Shown here: positions 32,343-40,614 of the stretch, one piece after another | Layout of the letters: each line of letters opens with the position of its first letter | Numbering within the stretch: the first letter of the stretch is position 1 | DNA from: Tissierella_B sp964485455 | GTDB lineage: Bacteria; Bacillota; Clostridia; Tissierellales; Tissierellaceae | Direction of reading: 5' to 3' | Length of the DNA stretch: 56,361 bases | NCBI GenBank assembly: GCA_964485455.1 | Contig: CAZAJU010000002.1 | Span: forward strand, 1 to 56,361 | Position numbers and translations under genes: made by a program | The notes under the pieces: model-generated | Seen by the model: the letters and a program-made list of their open reading frames with translations, nothing else | What the model was told of the DNA's origin: nothing | Database searches by the model: none

Positions 32343-33530
32343 ATGATTTTATCGACCAAGGGATTGGCTATTGAACCATCTGTAACTCTAGAAATTTCAG
32401 CGAAAGCTAAGGCTCTAAAGGATAAGGGTATTGATGTAATAAGTTTTAGTGTTGGAGAACCTGATTTCAATACACCGGAGAATATTAGACAGGAAGGTAT
32501 AAGGGCTATAGAAGAAGGGCTAACAAAGTATACGCCTGCATCAGGTATACCGGAATTAAAGAGTGCTGTATGCAAAAAACTTAAAATGGATAATAATCTT
32601 GACTATGCTCCAGAGAATATATTAATATCAAATGGTGGTAAGCATTCAATTTACAATGCGTTTATGGCTATTTTAAACCCTGGTGATGAAGTCGTTATTG
32701 GAGTTCCTTATTGGGTGAGTTATCCTGAAATAGTAAGATTAGCAGATGGTGTTCCTGTGTTTATAGAAACAAAAGAAGAGAATGATTTTAAATTTGGTGT
32801 AAAAGAATTAGAAGAAGTAAAGACTGATAAAACTAAAGCTATTATTATTAACTCCCCTAGCAATCCTAACGGTACAATTTTTACTGAAGATGAACTTAGA
32901 GAAATTGCAAAATGGGCAGTTGAGAACAATATATTCGTTCTTTCTGATGAACTCTATGAAAAACTTATTTATGATGGTTATAAACATGTTAGCATTGCAT
33001 CCTTCGATGAAAAAATCAAGGATTTAACCATATTGATTAATGGTATGTCTAAGGCCTATGCTATGACTGGATGGAGAATAGGATTTGCAGCTGCTCATAA
33101 GGATATAATAAAAGTGATGGGAAATATTCAGAGTCATACTACTTCAAATCCTTCTTCTATTGCCCAATATGCAAGTGTGGTAGGTTTGAATGAAGATAAA
33201 TCTAGTATAGATGCAATGAAGAAAGAGTTTGATAAGAGAAGGGTATATATGTATGAAAATATAAACTCAATAAAGGGCCTAAGTTGCAGAAGACCAAACG
33301 GTGCCTTTTATATTATGATTAATATATCTGAATTAATGGGTAAAACTATAAAGGGTAGATTTTTAAACTCATCTCTAGATGTGGCTAATCTTTTGCTAGA
33401 AGAAGCAAGAGTTGCTGTTGTCCCGGGTATTGGTTTCGGAGATGACAAATATATTAGATTATCTTACGCAACTTCTATGGAAAATATTATTGAAGGAATA
33501 AAAAGAATAAAAGAAGTAATAGAGGAATAA
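32343..33530 (+). CDS. Class I pyridoxal-phosphate aminotransferase (AspC/AspB-like)
   Basis: 395 aa cytosolic transaminase of fold type I, probably aspartate:2-oxoglutarate. Visible are the FSVGEPDFNTPENI substrate-domain motif, SPSNPNGTIF, and the PLP-lysine motif NGMSKAYAMTGWRIGF. Arg in IRLSYATS near the C terminus is the substrate carboxylate-binding arginine. ATG 32343 has AGGAG 9 bases upstream; ATG 32334 overlaps that SD. Substrate specificity cannot be proved from the sequence. Confidence 0.9.
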   Translation: MILSTKGLAIEPSVTLEISAKAKALKDKGIDVISFSVGEPDFNTPENIRQEGIRAIEEGLTKYTPASGIPELKSAVCKKLKMDNNLDYAPENILISNGGKHSIYNAFMAILNPGDEVVIGVPYWVSYPEIVRLADGVPVFIETKEENDFKFGVKELEEVKTDKTKAIIINSPSNPNGTIFTEDELREIAKWAVENNIFVLSDELYEKLIYDGYKHVSIASFDEKIKDLTILINGMSKAYAMTGWRIGFAAAHKDIIKVMGNIQSHTTSNPSSIAQYASVVGLNEDKSSIDAMKKEFDKRRVYMYENINSIKGLSCRRPNGAFYIMINISELMGKTIKGRFLNSSLDVANLLLEEARVAVVPGIGFGDDKYIRLSYATSMENIIEGIKRIKEVIEE

Positions 33531-33533
33531 TAA

Positions 33534-33580
33534 GAGCCTCATTAGTATTTAAAATGATTATATATACTAATGGGGCTTTT
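33534..33580 (+). terminator. Terminator after the aminotransferase gene
   Basis: GAGCCTCATTAGTAT (33534-33548) pairs with ATACTAATGGGGCT (33564-33577, with one G-U pair), followed by TTT. Long stem with a 15-base loop. Confidence 0.8.
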
Positions 33581-33864
33581 ATCTATACAAAAAATACAAC
33601 TTTAACTTATATAAGATACAATAATGTTTATTTGTTAAATAATTTGTTAAATAATCAGTTGTTTTTTATTATACAGAAAAAAACAGCTCTCTAAAATCCC
33701 TTGTAAGAGGTTTTGTACATATAAGGCATACCGCAATATCAATATGAGTAAAAAAGCGATACAAATGATCATAGGGCCTTAAAGCTAGAGTTTTTAAAAT
33801 TCAAGGTTTTTAAATTTGTTTTTGGGGAAAATAAAGATTTTAATTTACTGAATATGAAAAAATA
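33581..33864. other. Non-coding stretch upstream of the recombinase leader
   Basis: About 280 bases of very AT-rich sequence without a supported gene. It contains the tandem 12-mer at 33632-33655. The longest start-stop frame with ATG (at 33744) is 12 codons and has no SD. No tRNA, riboswitch or transposon end is recognisable to me. Confidence 0.6.
33632..33655 (+). repeat. Tandem 12-bp direct repeat
   Basis: TTGTTAAATAAT is present twice in direct succession (33632-33643 and 33644-33655). It lies in the non-coding region upstream of the tyrosine recombinase gene. Function unknown; it could be a slipped-strand duplication. Confidence 0.8.
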
Positions 33865-33894
33865 TTGGTTAACGGATGTAAATTGTTGTATAAT
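33865..33894 (+). promoter_or_regulatory. Sigma-A type promoter of the recombinase gene
   Basis: -35 TTGGTT (33865-33870), 18-base spacer, -10 TATAAT (33889-33894). The resulting leader would be about 175 nt and contains two perfect 15-bp hairpins. Confidence 0.6.
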
Positions 33895-33963
33895 ATATTT
33901 AAATCTGAAAGATAAATAAAAATATTTAAGAACAAATTTAAAATAAGGTGGAACAAAGAAAGG

Positions 33964-34011
33964 TATAATTATTTAGGAGAAAAGCATTACAATAAATCCT
34001 AAATAATTATA
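33964..34011 (+). repeat. Perfect 15-bp inverted repeat in the recombinase leader (IR1)
   Basis: TATAATTATTTAGGA (33964-33978) and TCCTAAATAATTATA (33997-34011) with an 18-base loop. The stem is followed by AAAAAATATA, not by T residues, so it is not a plus-strand terminator. Confidence 0.85.
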
Positions 34012-34021
34012 AAAAATATAG

Positions 34022-34055
34022 CATTAGTCACAAAATTACTATTTTGTGACTAATG
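34022..34055 (+). repeat. Perfect 15-bp inverted repeat next to the recombinase RBS (IR2)
   Basis: CATTAGTCACAAAAT (34022-34036), loop TACT, ATTTTGTGACTAATG (34041-34055). It ends 11 bases before the SD GAGGTG (34067-34072). The right arm ends in ATG 34053, but that start lacks an SD. Candidate regulatory hairpin or protein-binding site. Confidence 0.85.
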
Positions 34056-34076
34056 ATTGGAAGAATGAGGTGTAAA

Positions 34077-35054
34077 ATGAACGAAATACCGCTAATTTTG
34101 GAGGATTATCTTAACTATATGGAGACCATTAAAGGCTCTTCTCCCAACACAGTTAAGGAGTATTATTTTGATTTGAGAACTTTTTTCCGATTTATGAAAA
34201 AAAGATTCAGATTAGTTAACGATATTGCTTTTGATGAAATACCTATATCTGATATAGATTTGGATTTCATTAAAAGGATTACAATTCAGGATCTACATGG
34301 ATATATATCATATGTAGATAAAGAACGGGAAAATGCAAATCGTGCTAAATCACGAAAAGTATCTTCTATTAGGTCCTTTTTCGAATATCTCTATTTAAGG
34401 GTTAAACTGATTGATAAAAATCCTGCAGAAGGTTTGGAGTTTCCTAAGGTTGAAAGTCGACATCCTGCTTATTTGACCTTAGACGAAGCTGAAGAACTAT
34501 TGAATGTGGTTCAGGAGAACAAAATCGATGAATATCGAATTAGAGATTATGCGATTATTATGCTGTTTTTAAACTGTGGACTAAGGCTTTCAGAGCTTGC
34601 AAGCATTGATGTAGATAAGATTAAGGATAGAGACACCCTCTCTATTATAGGTAAAGGAAATAAGGAGCGCACGGTTTTTCTTAATGAAGCCTGTATAGAT
34701 GCTATAAATAACTATTTAAATGTAAGACCTATGGATGCAAAAGATCCTAAAGCCCTTTTTATAAGTAAGAGAAAAAATAGAATGAGCAATCGTGCTATTC
34801 AGCATATGATAGAAAGATACCTAGAAAAGGCAGGACTGGATACCTCTATCTACTCTACTCATAAACTAAGACATACTGCAGCTACCCTAATGTATAAATA
34901 TGGGAATGTAGATATAAGAGCACTTCAAGAGATCTTAGGGCATACATCTGTTTCTACTACACAGATTTATACTCATATTGATAACGATCGTCTCAGAAAT
35001 GCAGTCAAGAGCAATCCTCTTGCCAATAGAAAGTCAAAGAAAGCTGAAGATTAA
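34077..35054 (+). CDS. Tyrosine recombinase, XerC/XerD family
   Basis: 325 aa phage-integrase-family recombinase. The N-terminal SAM-like domain covers about 1-110; the catalytic domain has the full set Arg170 (CGLRLSELA), Lys193 (IGKGNKERTV), His262 and Arg265 (THKLRHTAA), His289 (LGHTSV) and nucleophile Tyr298 (TQIYTH). ATG 34077 is chosen because GAGGTG lies just before it. Size and motifs fit chromosomal Xer rather than phage integrases. It is convergent with the yneA-like gene and close to lexA, a neighbourhood seen in other Clostridia. I cannot tell XerC from XerD. Confidence 0.88.
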   Translation: MNEIPLILEDYLNYMETIKGSSPNTVKEYYFDLRTFFRFMKKRFRLVNDIAFDEIPISDIDLDFIKRITIQDLHGYISYVDKERENANRAKSRKVSSIRSFFEYLYLRVKLIDKNPAEGLEFPKVESRHPAYLTLDEAEELLNVVQENKIDEYRIRDYAIIMLFLNCGLRLSELASIDVDKIKDRDTLSIIGKGNKERTVFLNEACIDAINNYLNVRPMDAKDPKALFISKRKNRMSNRAIQHMIERYLEKAGLDTSIYSTHKLRHTAATLMYKYGNVDIRALQEILGHTSVSTTQIYTHIDNDRLRNAVKSNPLANRKSKKAED

Positions 35055-35066
35055 TCTTCAGCTTTT
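35041..35066. terminator. Bidirectional terminator between the recombinase and yneA-like genes
   Basis: A perfect 24-base palindrome at 35041-35064 (arms AAGCTGAAGATT and AATCTTCAGCTT) overlaps the recombinase stop codon and has T residues on the plus-strand side and A residues on the other (T in the minus transcript). It can terminate both convergent genes. Confidence 0.8.
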
Positions 35067-35376
35067 AGTTATCATAAATAGGAATCTTTATGGTCTCTCC
35101 TGCCACTATAAAACTTTCATCCATATTGTTAAGCTCTTTAATATCATAAACCATCTTTCTAACATCATAATTCTTAGGCATATGCTCAAGAGAAATATTC
35201 CATAAATTATCTCCTTTATGGACATAATATTCTTTAAAATTCTGTGTTTGAATACTACTATAAGCCTTTGAATAAGTAAATATTAAACTAAAAATAAATG
35301 CTGTTAGTATCGAAACTATTGTTATAAATAAAAAGAATCTCCTGCTATCTACTATAACGTATTTTTTCTCTTTCAT
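35065..35376 (-). CDS. yneA: LysM-domain cell division inhibitor, YneA-like
   Basis: 103 aa: one transmembrane helix (about residues 14-35), then a LysM domain (YYVHKGDNLWNISLEHMP to AGETIKIPIY). The divergent position beside lexA, the size and topology match B. subtilis YneA, the SOS-induced inhibitor that delays division during DNA damage. Sequence identity in this family is low, so the role is inferred mainly from context and the LexA boxes in its promoter. SD GAGGTG is well placed. Confidence 0.82.
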   Translation of the reverse strand: MKEKKYVIVDSRRFFLFITIVSILTAFIFSLIFTYSKAYSSIQTQNFKEYYVHKGDNLWNISLEHMPKNYDVRKMVYDIKELNNMDESFIVAGETIKIPIYDN

Positions 35377-35399
35377 ATAGCACCTCGCACGTTTGTTCT

Positions 35400-35411
35400 G
35401 AACAATTGTTC
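35400..35411. promoter_or_regulatory. LexA box 1 (yneA leader side)
   Basis: GAACAATTGTTC is a perfect GAAC-N4-GTTC palindrome. For the yneA-like gene it lies just downstream of the -10 element, near the transcription start. Confidence 0.85.
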
Positions 35412-35418
35412 TGATTTT

Positions 35419-35447
35419 ATTTTACACAAACAATTGTTCTATGTCAA
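35419..35447 (-). promoter_or_regulatory. SOS promoter of the yneA-like gene with LexA box 2
   Basis: On the minus strand: -35 TTGACA (35442-35447), 17-base spacer, -10 TAAAAT (35419-35424). The spacer contains GAACAATTGTTT (35428-35439), a LexA box with one mismatch. Together with box 1 this predicts tight repression and strong induction after damage. Confidence 0.82.
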
Positions 35448-35465
35448 TAGTTATATTTCATTATT

Positions 35466-35479
35466 CGAACCTTTGTTTG
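35466..35479. promoter_or_regulatory. LexA box 3 (lexA promoter)
   Basis: CGAACCTTTGTTTG fits CGAAC-N4-GTTYG with a weaker right half. It overlaps the -35 element of the lexA promoter, consistent with autorepression. Confidence 0.72.
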
Positions 35480-35505
35480 ATTTATTAAATAGAATGTGTT
35501 ATAAT
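35477..35505 (+). promoter_or_regulatory. Promoter of lexA
   Basis: -35 TTGATT (35477-35482), 17-base spacer, -10 TATAAT (35500-35505), about 40 bases before the lexA start. LexA box 3 overlaps its -35. Confidence 0.75.
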
Positions 35506-35549
35506 CAACTAAAATAGAGTTATGTTTATTTATATGTGAGGTGATAACA

Positions 35550-36170
35550 ATGTATGATGATTTATCTCAAAAACAGATTGAAATACTATTGTTTATAAAG
35601 AGTGAAATCCAAAAGAAAGGCTATCCACCTGCAGTTAGGGAAATATGTGCGGGTGTAAATTTAAAGTCTACTTCCACTGTTCATGGGCACTTAGAGAAGC
35701 TGGAATTAAAAGGCTATATTAGAAAGGATCCCACCAAGCCTAGAGCTATTGAAATATTGGACAAGGAAGATGACTTTCTCATGGCTCACAAGAAGACCTT
35801 TGATGTTCCTATAGTTGGAAGAGTTACTGCTGGTGCACCTATATTAGCTGTTGAGAATATCGAAGATACCTATCCAGTCCCCTTAGATCTAGTAAACGGT
35901 AATGATGTATTTATGCTTAAGGTCCAAGGTGAAAGTATGATTGAAGCTGGAATACTAGATGGTGATTTGGTTCTTGTTAGGGAACAAAATCATGCTTATA
36001 ATGGAGAAATAGTAGTTGCTCTACTGGGAGAAGAGGCTACAGTTAAGAGATTTTATAAAGAAAAAGATACAGTAAGACTTCAGCCCGAAAATCAATTTAT
36101 GGAACCTATTTATTCTAGGGATGTAAGTATATTAGGAAAGGTTATAGGGCTTTATAGAAAAGTAAATTAA
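35550..36170 (+). CDS. lexA: LexA repressor
   Basis: SOS repressor and S24 self-cleaving protease, 206 aa. The N-terminal winged helix (about 1-65) has the recognition region NLKSTSTVHGHLEKLE. The cleavage site is Ala94-Gly95 in RVTAGAP; the catalytic dyad is Ser129 (QGESM) and Lys166 (ATVKRF). ATG 35550 follows GAGGTG by 6 bases; the in-frame GTG 35541 is part of that SD. Its predicted targets here are recA, the yneA-like gene and itself. Confidence 0.97.
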   Translation: MYDDLSQKQIEILLFIKSEIQKKGYPPAVREICAGVNLKSTSTVHGHLEKLELKGYIRKDPTKPRAIEILDKEDDFLMAHKKTFDVPIVGRVTAGAPILAVENIEDTYPVPLDLVNGNDVFMLKVQGESMIEAGILDGDLVLVREQNHAYNGEIVVALLGEEATVKRFYKEKDTVRLQPENQFMEPIYSRDVSILGKVIGLYRKVN

Positions 36171-36182
36171 ATTGAATTAAAT

Positions 36183-36222
36183 AAAAACATAACTACTGAT
36201 GATACTAGTAGTTATGTTTTTT
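36183..36222. terminator. Bidirectional terminator between lexA and the ynbB-like gene
   Basis: AAAAACATAACTACT (36183-36197) and AGTAGTTATGTTTTTT (36207-36222) flank a short loop. T residues on one side and A residues on the other make it effective in both directions for the convergent genes at the strand switch. Confidence 0.85.
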
Positions 36223-36226
36223 AATT

Positions 36227-37519
36227 TTAGTCTATATTTATTAAATTTTTACTATATAAATTATTAAGAGATTTCAATACTCCTAGTTTACAATGATCGT
36301 ATGTGAGACCTCCTTGATAATAAACATAGTATGGCTCTCTCATTGGACCATCTGCAGATAATTCAATGGATGATCCTTCTATGAAACCTCCTGCAGCCAT
36401 TATAACCTGATCTTGATATCCAGGCATGTCCCATGCCTCAGGTACAACATAAGAATCAACTGCTGATGCAGCTTGGATACCCTTACAGAATTCACTTACT
36501 CTTTCAGGAATTAGTAGTTCAACTCCTTGAATAATATCGCTTCTTGGGTCATCTAAATCTGGCACAACCTTAAAGCCAAGGTCCTTATATGATTTGGCAA
36601 CTAATAGAGCTCCCTTCACTGCCTCGGCTACAATATGAGGAGCAAGGAATAAACCTTGCATAGTGGTTCTAGATGTCCCAAAAGTAAGACCACAATCCTT
36701 TCCAAGTCCTGGTGCTGTGAGCCTATTAGCTACCATTTCAACCAAGTCACTCTTCCCTACTACATATCCTCCAGATAGAGCTAGTCCTCCTCCTGGATTC
36801 TTTATTAGGGAGCCAGCCATAATATCTGCACCTACATCAGTTGGTTCTTTAAATTCAAGGAATTCACCATAACAGTTATCAACCATTATAATTGAGCTTG
36901 TATTAAATTCTCTTATAGAGTTTATTGCTTCTTCTATCTCAGCTATAGTTAGAGCCCTTCTATCACTATAACCTGTTGACCTTTGTATCATAATCATCTT
37001 GGTTTTATCAGATATAGTTCTCTTTACGGACTCAATATCTATCTTATTATTAAGGAGAGGAACCTCCTTGTATTTTACACCATAATCGATTAAAGTTCCT
37101 GGTGCATTGCCCTTTACTCCAATTACCTTTTGAAGAGTATCATATGGAGCACCTGATATGGCCACTAGCTCATCATTTGGCCTAAGTATACCAGATAAGG
37201 TTATTGTGATTGCATGGGTTCCTGAAGCAATAGCAGGTCTTACAAGGGCATCCTCTGTATTAAACACAGAAGCATATATTGCTTCTACCTTATCCCTACC
37301 AATATCTCCATAACCATAACCTGTTGTCCAATAGAAGTCTGTGGAACTAAGTCGATTAGATTGCATTGCTTTAATAACCTTAAATTGATTATATTCTCTA
37401 ATCTCATCTATCGCTTTAAATTTATCCACTATAGACTCTTCATTTTTATTCACGTAATTTACTACCTTCTCATTTAATTCAAATTCTTCGCATAATATTT
37501 TTTTTGTATAATTATTCAT
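36227..37519 (-). CDS. ynbB: YnbB-like PLP-dependent protein (methionine gamma-lyase family)
   Basis: 430 aa fold-type I PLP protein of the family annotated as aluminium resistance or methionine gamma-lyase-like (YnbB). Seen are TTGYGYGDIGRDKVE near the start, the PLP-binding lysine region GSLIKNPGGGLALSGGY, and the conserved SRTTMQGLFLAPHIVAEA. The reaction is not established for this family. It lies downstream of hfq and miaA, as in B. subtilis. ATG 37519 is preferred to GTG 37525, which overlaps the SD. Confidence 0.85.
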   Translation of the reverse strand: MNNYTKKILCEEFELNEKVVNYVNKNEESIVDKFKAIDEIREYNQFKVIKAMQSNRLSSTDFYWTTGYGYGDIGRDKVEAIYASVFNTEDALVRPAIASGTHAITITLSGILRPNDELVAISGAPYDTLQKVIGVKGNAPGTLIDYGVKYKEVPLLNNKIDIESVKRTISDKTKMIMIQRSTGYSDRRALTIAEIEEAINSIREFNTSSIIMVDNCYGEFLEFKEPTDVGADIMAGSLIKNPGGGLALSGGYVVGKSDLVEMVANRLTAPGLGKDCGLTFGTSRTTMQGLFLAPHIVAEAVKGALLVAKSYKDLGFKVVPDLDDPRSDIIQGVELLIPERVSEFCKGIQAASAVDSYVVPEAWDMPGYQDQVIMAAGGFIEGSSIELSADGPMREPYYVYYQGGLTYDHCKLGVLKSLNNLYSKNLINID

Positions 37520-37541
37520 ATTCACCTTTTCCTTTACATAG

Positions 37542-37565
37542 AAAAATCTCTGTAGCCAGAGACTT
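37542..37565 (-). terminator. Terminator after hfq
   Basis: On the minus strand TCTCTG-GCTA-CAGAGA (37562-37547) followed by TTTTT (37546-37542). It separates hfq from the ynbB-like gene, whose start is about 23 bases further, so ynbB probably relies on readthrough. Confidence 0.75.
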
Positions 37566-37787
37566 TTATTCTTCTAAATTTATTGGTTTAATCGGTATTA
37601 TCGTTGAAATAGCGTGCTTATATATCAACTGTTGTTTATCATCACTATCAAGGACTAATGTATAGTTATCAAATCCTTTCACCAGTCCTTTAATTTGATA
37701 TCCATTGACTAAGAATACTGTAATTCCAATATTGTCCCTTCTAGCCTTATTCAAAAATACATCCTGTAAATTAATTCCCTGTTTCAT
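37566..37787 (-). CDS. hfq: RNA chaperone Hfq
   Basis: 73 aa Sm-like protein that helps small RNAs pair with mRNAs. Sm1 motif QDVFLNKARRDNIGITVFLVNGYQ and Sm2 motif YKHAISTI (where E. coli has YKHAIST) are both intact. SD GGAGGGG precedes the ATG. It sits directly behind miaA, the order seen across Firmicutes and Proteobacteria. Confidence 0.96.
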   Translation of the reverse strand: MKQGINLQDVFLNKARRDNIGITVFLVNGYQIKGLVKGFDNYTLVLDSDDKQQLIYKHAISTIIPIKPINLEE

Positions 37788-37804
37788 CTATACCCCTCCT
37801 TGAT

Positions 37805-38740
37805 TTAGAGATTATCTAAAACATAATCTTTAATTACATTACATAATTCATCGATATTATTGAAATTATCAACATCTACCCATTTTATTCTATTATCTCT
37901 TCTAAACCATGTCAATTGTCTTTTTGCATAATTCCTGCTTCCTTGCTTTATTTTATCAACTGCCTCATCTAAAGAGATTTCATTGTCAAGGTATTGAATA
38001 ATTTCCTTATAGCCAATAGCCTTAAGTGATACCAGATTCTTTTCATATCCCATAGATAATATATGTTTTACTTCATCTACTAATCCGCTTTCTATCATAA
38101 TATCTACTCTTTTATTAATATTTTCATATAATTTAGCTCTATCCATATTAAGACAAACCATTACCAGGTCGTAATCTTCATTTAAAGATCTAAAATTCTC
38201 ATTATACTCAGTCATTGTTTTCCCTGTAACTTCATATATTTCAAGGGCTCTAATCATTCTTTTCCTGTCTTTGATGCTAATCCTTTCTCCACTTTCCTTA
38301 TCCACTTCTGATAAGATTTTGTGGAGATATTCATTACCCAATCTATCTGCAGAAGACTCCAATCTACTTCTTAGTTCCTCATTAGGTGCAACAGATGCAA
38401 AGTTTAGATTATAAGTTAATGAGTTTATATATAACCCTGTTCCACCCACTACTATTGGCAGCTTATTTCTATGATTTATTTCTGATATAAGCTTAGTCGC
38501 CATATCCTTGTAGTTAGCTACAGTAAAGGATATATCAGGTTCTATAATATCTACCATATGATGAGTAATCCCATTCATTTCATCCTTACTTACCTTAGCA
38601 GTACCAATATCCATAAATTTATATATTTGCATTGAATCTGCTGAAATGATTTCACCATTTAGTTCTTGAGCAAGCTTTATAGAAAGTGATGTCTTTCCCA
38701 CAGCCGTTGGACCCATTAAAATAAAAAGCTTTTCTTTCAT
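37805..38740 (-). CDS. miaA: tRNA dimethylallyltransferase
   Basis: Adds a dimethylallyl group to A37 of tRNAs reading U-starting codons, using DMAPP from the MEP pathway. P-loop GPTAVGKTS (residues 10-18), DSMQIYKFMDIGTAK, the HHMVD motif and GGTGLYI are seen. 311 aa from ATG 38740, which has AGGTG 6 bases upstream; a longer frame into mutL lacks an SD. MiaB, which further modifies the product, is encoded two genes upstream. Confidence 0.96.
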   Translation of the reverse strand: MKEKLFILMGPTAVGKTSLSIKLAQELNGEIISADSMQIYKFMDIGTAKVSKDEMNGITHHMVDIIEPDISFTVANYKDMATKLISEINHRNKLPIVVGGTGLYINSLTYNLNFASVAPNEELRSRLESSADRLGNEYLHKILSEVDKESGERISIKDRKRMIRALEIYEVTGKTMTEYNENFRSLNEDYDLVMVCLNMDRAKLYENINKRVDIMIESGLVDEVKHILSMGYEKNLVSLKAIGYKEIIQYLDNEISLDEAVDKIKQGSRNYAKRQLTWFRRDNRIKWVDVDNFNNIDELCNVIKDYVLDNL

Positions 38741-38748
38741 TAAATCAC

Positions 38749-40614
38749 CTAAATTATCCTTAAGAATTGTTTTTCTATTTCTTGCTTGTGCATATCCATA
38801 ATAGTTGGTCTTCCATGGGGACAACTGTATGGGTTATCACAATTTGCTAAATCTTTTAATAAAGCATTAATTTCTATCATCGAGAGCTTATCTCCACTCT
38901 TTACTGAACTAGTACATGCTAATTTCATTAGTTTATCAAGCCTAGTCTCAAAACTATTTTTAATATCCTTATCCAAGTTATCTAATAAGTCCATAAAAAG
39001 ATTTCTAACATTTGGTTTTCCGAAAAGGAAAGGAACTCCTCTTATGGCATAACTAGTTGGTCCAAAGCTTTCAAGTTCAAATCCCATTTTTTTAAAGTAA
39101 TCAAGATTTTCTGTTAGGTAGTTATATTCTGCATTAGTCAATTCAACTATCTCAGGTGAAAGTAACTGTTGAATATTTATGTCTTCAGTTTCATATTCCT
39201 TCCTGTATCTTTCATACATTATCCTTTCATGAGCTGCATGTTGGTCTATAAAATATAGTTTTTCATCTATTCGATTTTCACCAAGTATATAAGTATTAAA
39301 CAAGATTCCTATAGGGGTTATTTCTGGAAGTTCCTTTTTTTTGGGTAAAGTTTCCTTTAAAGCTTTATCCTCTTTTTTTTCAAAATCTATTACTAGATTT
39401 ATTTTATTATCTCCCTCTTCCATAACTCCTTGATTACTATCATTAAAAGTATGGTAAATTTTATTATCTGGAATAGAAAATACATTATCTGTATAGTCTA
39501 AATCAATACTTGAATAGTCCCTAACCTTGATAGAAGCTTCTCGAACATTATCTATTTCAAATAGAGTTGGAAGCTCTTCATTCTGTTTGCTTTTGGGTTC
39601 TTTTACTTGAAATGTTGGTATATTTACCTTAGGATAAAGAAAGTTCTTTACTACATTGCTGATAATACCAACTACATCATCTTTATTTGTAAATTTCACC
39701 TCTTGTTTAGTAGGGTGTATGTTAACATCTAATCTGTTGGGGTTTAAATCCATATAAAGAATAAATACTGGGTATCTATTTAAAGGTATTAGGGATTTAT
39801 AATGATGTTCTATTGCATTACTAATTCCATAGTGCACTATATACCTTCCATTAATATACAGATATTGATGGCTTCTATTGCCTCTATAAAGACTATTATT
39901 GGAGATAAATCCCTTTAGTTTTACTCCTTCATCTTCAAATTCTACAGGTAATAGATCCTTTGTAATATCCTTTCCCAATACAGAGTATATATTTTCTTTT
40001 ATATTGCCATTTCCTAAGGTCTTTAGGGCTATTTTATCATCTCTTATAAGTTTGAAGGAAGTATTGTAATTTCCAAGAGCAAGTTTATAAAACATATTAC
40101 TTATACTATTTCCTTCAGCTAAATCACTTTTTAAGAATTTTTTTCTAACGGGTAGATTATAAAATAGATCTCGGACTATCATAGTAGTCCCTTTAGGAGC
40201 ACCAACTAAGTCCATGGACTTAATATCTCCATCTTCTATTACAGCGTGAATGCCAGCTTTATTGCTCTTAGTCTTTGTAAGAACCTCAACCTTAGATACA
40301 GCAGAAATACTAGCTAGAGCCTCTCCACGGAATCCTAAAGTGAGGATAGAGTATAAGTCATCAATATGCTTAAGCTTTGATGTGGAATGGCGCTGGAAGG
40401 CTAGAGCAAGGTCATCCTCATCTATACCATCACCATCATCAGTAACCCTGATATATGTTTTTCCACCATCATTTATTTCAACCACAATATTTTTAGAATT
40501 AGCATCTATGCTGTTCTCTATAAGTTCTTTGATAATTGAGGCAGGTCTTTCAATAACCTCACCTGCAGCAATCTTTTGTATGGTTTTATCATCTAATAAT
40601 TGAATTTTACCCAT
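38749..40614 (-). CDS. mutL: DNA mismatch repair protein MutL
   Basis: 621 aa GHKL ATPase and nicking endonuclease of mismatch repair. N-terminal motifs: ENSIDAN, DDGDGID, TLGFRGEAL. The C-terminal domain contains the endonuclease metal motif DQHAAHERIMYE and the CPHGRP zinc-site motif, expected in bacteria lacking MutH. ATG overlaps the mutS stop by 1 base (TAATG), so the two are translationally coupled. Confidence 0.97.
   Translation of the reverse strand: MGKIQLLDDKTIQKIAAGEVIERPASIIKELIENSIDANSKNIVVEINDGGKTYIRVTDDGDGIDEDDLALAFQRHSTSKLKHIDDLYSILTLGFRGEALASISAVSKVEVLTKTKSNKAGIHAVIEDGDIKSMDLVGAPKGTTMIVRDLFYNLPVRKKFLKSDLAEGNSISNMFYKLALGNYNTSFKLIRDDKIALKTLGNGNIKENIYSVLGKDITKDLLPVEFEDEGVKLKGFISNNSLYRGNRSHQYLYINGRYIVHYGISNAIEHHYKSLIPLNRYPVFILYMDLNPNRLDVNIHPTKQEVKFTNKDDVVGIISNVVKNFLYPKVNIPTFQVKEPKSKQNEELPTLFEIDNVREASIKVRDYSSIDLDYTDNVFSIPDNKIYHTFNDSNQGVMEEGDNKINLVIDFEKKEDKALKETLPKKKELPEITPIGILFNTYILGENRIDEKLYFIDQHAAHERIMYERYRKEYETEDINIQQLLSPEIVELTNAEYNYLTENLDYFKKMGFELESFGPTSYAIRGVPFLFGKPNVRNLFMDLLDNLDKDIKNSFETRLDKLMKLACTSSVKSGDKLSMIEINALLKDLANCDNPYSCPHGRPTIMDMHKQEIEKQFLRII

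Noticed and set aside
33581..33864. Riboswitch or small gene in the long gene-free stretch
   Set aside because: No known riboswitch core could be recognised, and the only small frames lack ribosome binding sites.
33964..34055. Inverted repeats as a dif/Xer recombination site
   Set aside because: Xer sites have two 11-bp arms separated by 6-8 bases; these have 15-bp perfect arms separated by 18 and 4 bases and do not resemble the Firmicute dif consensus as I remember it.
34053..34076. Earlier ATG starts of the recombinase (34053 and nearby)
   Set aside because: They lie in the right arm of IR2 or after it without an SD, whereas ATG 34077 follows GAGGTG.
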